From assembly GCA_934572335.1 (NCBI GenBank), contig CAKTKU010000006.1:1-64000 (forward strand): a DNA stretch of 64,000 bases. The letters run 5' to 3'. Under the pieces are notes generated by a model. That model had not been told where the DNA came from. It worked only from the letters and a program-made list of their open reading frames with translations, and did not search any database. Source of the stretch: an uncultured Oscillospiraceae bacterium. GTDB taxonomy: Bacteria; Bacillota; Clostridia; Oscillospirales; Oscillospiraceae. The translations under genes were made by a program, and so were the position numbers. Positions 62,608 to 64,000 of the stretch are shown piece by piece. How positions within the stretch are numbered: position 1 is the stretch's first letter; every line of letters starts with the position of its first letter.

Positions 62608-63456
62608 ATGTTCGGGTATCTCGCCGCCCAGCCGGGAGCGCTCACGCAGGAGGAGCTTGCGCGCTATAAGTCCGCGTACTGCGGGCTGTGCCGTTCGCTC
62701 AAGCTTCGCCACGGTGAGCTTTCCCGGCTTACGCTCAATTATGACCTGACGTTTCTCACGTTGCTGCTCGGCTCACTGTATGAGCCGGAGGAGCGCACGG
62801 GGGAGCAGCGCTGCATCGCCCACCCGCGCGAAAAGCACGCATATACCGTCACCGAGATGACGGATTACGCCGCGGACATGAACGTCATGCTCGCCTATCT
62901 CAAGTGCATGGACAACTGGCGGGATGACGCGAGCCTCGTCTCGCTTGCGGAGGCGGCAGCGCTCAAAAAGGCGTATGGCGCGCTCGCGGAGCGCTACCCG
63001 CGCCAGCATGAGGCAATGACAGCGTCGCTCACAGCGCTTGCCGCGCTCGAACAGGCGCATGACGAGAACGCGGACGCCGCCGCGGCGACGTTCGGCGCGC
63101 TCATGGCGGAGGTGCTTGTGTACCGCGAGGACCGATGGAGCGACACCATGCGCCGCATGGGCGGCGCGCTCGGGCGGTTCGTGTACATCATGGACGCCGC
63201 CATGGACCTCGACAGCGACACTCTGCACAACAGCTACAATCCCTTCCGCCGCTATTATGGGCTTGACAACACACAGCGCTTTCGTGATATACTGCGTATG
63301 CTGCTGAGCGAGTGTGTGTTTTATTTTGACAAGCTGCCCCTCGTGCAGGACGCGGGCATACTCAAGAACATCCTGTGCTTTGGCCTGTGGCAGCAGTTCG
63401 ACGCTAAATTTAACCCAAAGCAGAAAGGTAAAACCGATGTATCAGGATCCGTATAA
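62608..63456 (+). CDS. DUF5685 family protein
   Basis: 282 aa starting 1 bp after the zinc-ribbon stop. It matches DUF5685: [33 protein letters not shown] (a CxxC-like Cys pair near the N-terminus), [39 protein letters not shown] and PFRRYYG. It is an all-helical family, widespread in Clostridia, without assigned function. It has no signal peptide or membrane helix. It overlaps the next gene by 20 bp. Confidence 0.85.
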   Translation: MFGYLAAQPGALTQEELARYKSAYCGLCRSLKLRHGELSRLTLNYDLTFLTLLLGSLYEPEERTGEQRCIAHPREKHAYTVTEMTDYAADMNVMLAYLKCMDNWRDDASLVSLAEAAALKKAYGALAERYPRQHEAMTASLTALAALEQAHDENADAAAATFGALMAEVLVYREDRWSDTMRRMGGALGRFVYIMDAAMDLDSDTLHNSYNPFRRYYGLDNTQRFRDILRMLLSECVFYFDKLPLVQDAGILKNILCFGLWQQFDAKFNPKQKGKTDVSGSV

Positions 63457-64000
63457 GGTGCTTGGCGTATCGCCCGATGCCTCGGACGATGAAATAAAAA
63501 AAGCATACAGGGATCTGACGAAGAAGTATCACCCCGATCTCAACCCCAACGATCCCACCGCCGCCGAGAAGATGAACCAGATAAACGCCGCCTATGACCA
63601 GATCAAAAACGGCACGGCGCAGCAGGGCGCGTCCGGCGGCTATGGCGGACAGGGCTACGGCGGATATTCCGCCAACGGGTATTCCTCCGGCTATAACCCC
63701 TGGGGCGCATGGAGCGGCTGGGGTGAGTGGAGCGATTTCAGCGGTGCTTCCGCCCGCCAGCAGGAGCGCAGCGAGTATACCGCCGCGAAGAACTTTATCC
63801 GCAACGGCATGTACAAGGAAGCGCTCAACGCGCTCTCCGGCGTTCCCCTCGCGGAGCGGGACGGTAAGTGGTACTATCTCACCGCAGGCGCGAATATGTA
63901 CATGGGCAACAAGATCGCGGCGCTCGAAGCGGCGAAAAAGGCTGTGGAGATCGAACCGGACAACGAGCAGTACCGCAGGCTCCTTGAGCAGCTCCAGAGC
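63437..64000 (+). CDS. DnaJ-domain protein, C-terminus beyond the window
   Basis: At least 188 aa, open at the window edge. The J-domain (about 1-60) begins [20 protein letters not shown] and has the HPD motif in [11 protein letters not shown], needed to stimulate a DnaK ATPase. A Gly/Tyr-rich linker (about 70-100) follows, then a helical TPR-like region ([14 protein letters not shown]). It lacks the zinc domain of DnaJ in what can be seen. It overlaps DUF5685 by 20 bp and is probably a specialised co-chaperone of this cluster. Confidence 0.85.
   Translation, partial: MYQDPYKVLGVSPDASDDEIKKAYRDLTKKYHPDLNPNDPTAAEKMNQINAAYDQIKNGTAQQGASGGYGGQGYGGYSANGYSSGYNPWGAWSGWGEWSDFSGASARQQERSEYTAAKNFIRNGMYKEALNALSGVPLAERDGKWYYLTAGANMYMGNKIAALEAAKKAVEIEPDNEQYRRLLEQLQS

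Overview
The window looks like a chromosomal segment of a fairly high-GC Gram-positive Clostridia member, most likely an Oscillospiraceae/Ruminococcaceae-type gut anaerobe. This is inferred from strong GGAGG ribosome binding sites, lipoprotein signals ending ALCACG, families typical of Clostridia (DUF4364, DUF5685, EFR1 flavodoxin-ferredoxin, TIGR04076, BioY), NADP-type glutamate dehydrogenase and AsnA, and dense sigma-70 type promoters with 17-bp spacers. No phage, transposase, integrase or CRISPR array was seen.

Layout. 0-8.5 kb: a GntR/FadR-type regulator diverges from an operon with a ribose-type ABC importer (lipoprotein, double ATPase, permease), a metal-dependent cyclase-family hydrolase, a split transketolase and a Gfo/Idh/MocA dehydrogenase. 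It looks like a sugar or sugar-acid catabolic operon with an unassigned substrate. 8.5-13.6 kb: a two-component system, a KaiC-like/PEP-synthase-like fusion protein, and a CsoR-family metal sensor with a His-rich tail. 13.8-18.1 kb: a spermidine/putrescine-type ABC importer (potABCD order) ending in a TIGR04076 gene. 18.2-24.9 kb: a cytoplasmic GH2 glycosidase with an MFS transporter, divergent from a heterodimeric ABC exporter. 24.9-27.4 kb: a secreted protein gene split by an in-frame stop, and a Cys-rich protein of unknown function. 27.6-32.3 kb: DUF4364, AsnA, an MBOAT O-acetylation pair and tRNA-Gly(CCC), followed by hairpin-rich non-coding DNA.

32.7-38.4 kb: an Old-Yellow-Enzyme/FAD/Fe-S reductase under a TetR regulator, a lower-GC island (TetR, internally deleted SDR, EFR1) and a biotin transporter. 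38.4-46.9 kb: L-arabinose isomerase with an FGGY kinase, a membrane-embedded alpha/beta hydrolase, an AraC regulator and a decayed paralogue of the hydrolase. 47-55 kb: aldose epimerase, glutamate dehydrogenase, a second MBOAT/DHHW O-acetylation pair and two tandem GT87/PIG-M-like membrane glycosyltransferases, pointing to surface glycan assembly. 55.2-64 kb: a DUF3810 metalloprotease-like protein, an alkyltransferase-like DNA-damage protein, an rRNA methyltransferase, a two-subunit membrane protein (DUF5058 plus partner) with an M20 peptidase, a D-Ala-D-Ala ligase, and a zinc-ribbon/DUF5685/DnaJ cluster running off the end.

The most interesting unexplained items are the 1.1-8.5 kb operon with no visible kinase or isomerase, the KaiC/PEP-synthase fusion, the DUF5058-partner-M20 unit, the paired membrane hydrolases around the AraC gene, and a structured element near 32.6 kb. 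All family names come from reading motifs by eye; no database search was run.
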